Part shown: in pieces, positions 6,466-6,896 of the stretch
How the letters are laid out: every line of letters begins with the position of its first letter
How positions within the stretch are numbered: the stretch's first letter is position 1
Source: Candidatus Fibrimonadales bacterium
GTDB taxonomy: Bacteria > Fibrobacterota > Fibrobacteria > Fibrobacterales > Fibrobacteraceae
Reading direction: 5' to 3'
NCBI GenBank assembly: GCA_009777135.1
Contig: WRMM01000102.1
Location: 1-6,896, forward strand
DNA: 6,896 bases
The notes under the pieces: generated by a model
The model's input: the letters and a program-made list of their open reading frames with translations, nothing else
What the model was told of the DNA's origin: nothing
Database searches by the model: none
Made by a program: the position numbers and the translations under genes

Positions 6466-6548
6466 AAGAGGGAGAGGGATTCGAACCCTCGTTACGTGAG
6501 TAAACACGCTTTCCAAGCGTGCGCCTTAAACCACTCGGCCATCCCTCC
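6466..6548 (-). tRNA. tRNA-Ser (anticodon GGA)
   Basis: 83 nt including position 73. On the minus strand: acceptor GGAGGGA, TG, D-arm GCC...GGC with GAGTGG in the loop, anticodon stem CACGC/GCGTG with loop TTGGAAA (anticodon GGA, reading UCC and UCU), a 14-nt class II variable arm (stem TTAC/GTAA, loop TCAC), and T-arm GAGGG-TTCGAAT-CCCTC. The long variable arm and GGA anticodon fix serine. The 3' acceptor strand is TCCCTCT, so pair 1-72 is G-U rather than G-C, and position 73 is U where bacterial tRNA-Ser normally has G. CCA is not encoded. A near-consensus promoter lies just upstream. rsmE starts 3 nt downstream, so the two are probably transcribed together. Confidence 0.95.
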
Positions 6549-6564
6549 TAGAGATGTAGATGTA

Positions 6565-6593
6565 AATTTAGCTTTTTTTTTTTGATTTGTCAA
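6565..6593 (-). promoter_or_regulatory. Near-consensus sigma70 promoter for tRNA-Ser (and rsmE)
   Basis: On the minus strand, a perfect -35 TTGACA (6593-6588) is followed after exactly 17 nt by TAAATT (6570-6565; four of six matches to TATAAT). The spacer contains a run of eleven A. Transcription should start near 6557, about 9 nt before the mature tRNA 5' end. No other promoter fits between the tRNA and rsmE, so this one probably serves both. Confidence 0.75.
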
Positions 6594-6625
6594 GTGTTTA
6601 AACAGTGTTTTAACAGTGTTTATGT
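6593..6625. repeat. Three 11-bp tandem repeats next to the tRNA promoter
   Basis: Units AGTGTTTAAAC (6593-6603), AGTGTTTTAAC (6604-6614) and AGTGTTTATGT (6615-6625) share AGTGTTT at an exact 11-bp period, about one helical turn. The joins create small palindromes: TGTTTAAACA (6595-6604) and AAACA-G-TGTTT (6600-6610). They lie directly upstream of the -35 box of the minus-strand tRNA promoter and 59 nt before the helicase start. Iterated binding sites for a regulator on one face of the helix are plausible; an UP-like role is possible. The repeat is seen directly, the role is inferred. Confidence 0.55.
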
Positions 6626-6684
6626 AAAATTTTGGTGGAAAAATATTTTTTGTTCTTTAAATTACTACTTTCCGTAAAGGCAAA

Positions 6685-6896
6685 ATGTCCGATATCTTAA
6701 CCGACTTCCTAACCGAAACCCAAAGCAAAGGGTTTTCGCTCTACCCTGCTCAAGAAGAAGCTGTTATGGAGCTTTTGGATGGCAAAAATGTTATACTCGC
6801 TACGCCAACAGGCTCTGGAAAATCTCTGGTTGCAAGTTTTTTGCACAGATTGATGCTTTCCAAAAATATGCGCTCGGTTTACACTTGCCCAATAAA
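6685..6896 (+). CDS. DEAD-box superfamily 2 helicase, Ski2/DUF3516-like, N-terminal part (cut by window edge)
   Basis: My translation from the ATG at 6685 gives 70 residues before the window ends. It opens MSDILTDFLTETQSKGFSLYPAQEEAVMELLDGKNVIL, in which LYPAQEEA is the Q-motif region. Walker A follows as ATPTGSGKS (39-47, K46), and then SVYTCPI, the start of motif Ia (YT.PIKAL in Ski2-type helicases). The combination YPAQEEA, TPTGSGKSLVA and YT.PI resembles bacterial Ski2-like helicases with a DUF3516 C-terminal domain, which unwind RNA or DNA with ATP; the partial sequence cannot confirm the subgroup. A weak Shine-Dalgarno-like AAAGG lies 4 nt before the ATG. The gene is divergent from tRNA-Ser, with 136 bp between them. 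A weak promoter could be TTGGTG (6632-6637) with TTTAAA (6656-6661), but I am not confident in it. Confidence 0.85.
   Translation, partial: MSDILTDFLTETQSKGFSLYPAQEEAVMELLDGKNVILATPTGSGKSLVASFLHRLMLSKNMRSVYTCPI

Noticed and set aside
6463..6516. Extended rsmE reading frame from TTG 6516
   Set aside because: It starts at the anticodon loop of tRNA-Ser and reads through the tRNA; the extra residues do not resemble RsmE.
6573..6583. Run of eleven T as an intrinsic terminator
   Set aside because: No hairpin precedes it on the plus strand, and it falls in the spacer of the minus-strand tRNA promoter.
1..6896. CRISPR array, insertion sequence, prophage, toxin-antitoxin or defence island
   Set aside because: No spaced direct repeats, transposase, terminal inverted repeats or known defence domains; the Xer gene looks like a housekeeping type.

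Overview
The window comes from a low-to-moderate G+C, Gram-negative bacterium with densely packed genes. The Gram-negative call rests on a signal-peptide-bearing protein that ends in the C-terminal phenylalanine typical of outer-membrane beta-barrels. Almost no start codon is preceded by a Shine-Dalgarno sequence. That fits, but does not prove, a member of the Fibrobacterota/Chlorobiota/Bacteroidota side of the tree; I lean weakly to a Fibrobacterota-like host.

Layout, left to right. 1-372 (-): the N-terminal part of a prohibitin/SPFH membrane protein, cut by the window edge. It is divergent from gyrB (406-2331, +) across a 33-bp gap filled by a 22-bp near-palindrome. gyrB overlaps by 35 nt a gene for an unidentified outer-membrane beta-barrel protein (2297-3802, +). 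That gene meets a complete XerC/XerD tyrosine recombinase gene (3799-4671, -) tail to tail, and one TTAA supplies both stop codons. The recombinase is divergent from a UbiA-family prenyltransferase gene (4716-5591, +) across a 44-bp gap holding a perfect 27-bp palindrome. The prenyltransferase gene overlaps a 69-residue two-helix membrane protein (5575-5784, +), whose end overlaps the convergent 16S rRNA methyltransferase gene rsmE (5731-6462, -). rsmE begins only 3 nt after the end of a tRNA-Ser(GGA) gene (6466-6548, -) that has a near-consensus sigma70-type promoter. Three 11-bp tandem repeats abut that promoter. A Ski2-like DEAD-box helicase gene then runs off the right edge (6685-6896, +).

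The genes are mostly core functions: DNA supercoiling, chromosome dimer resolution or site-specific recombination, menaquinone/quinone synthesis, rRNA methylation and a tRNA. They do not form one pathway. I see no phage, IS, CRISPR, toxin-antitoxin or defence system, and no clear undescribed system. The points most worth attention are regulatory and architectural: a probable tRNA-Ser/rsmE co-transcript in which tRNA 3' processing would leave an almost leaderless mRNA; a tRNA-Ser with an unusual acceptor end; palindromes in the divergent start-to-start gaps; symmetric -10-like hexamers 6-7 nt from the starts of gyrB and the SPFH gene; and overlapping gene ends with no room for terminators.
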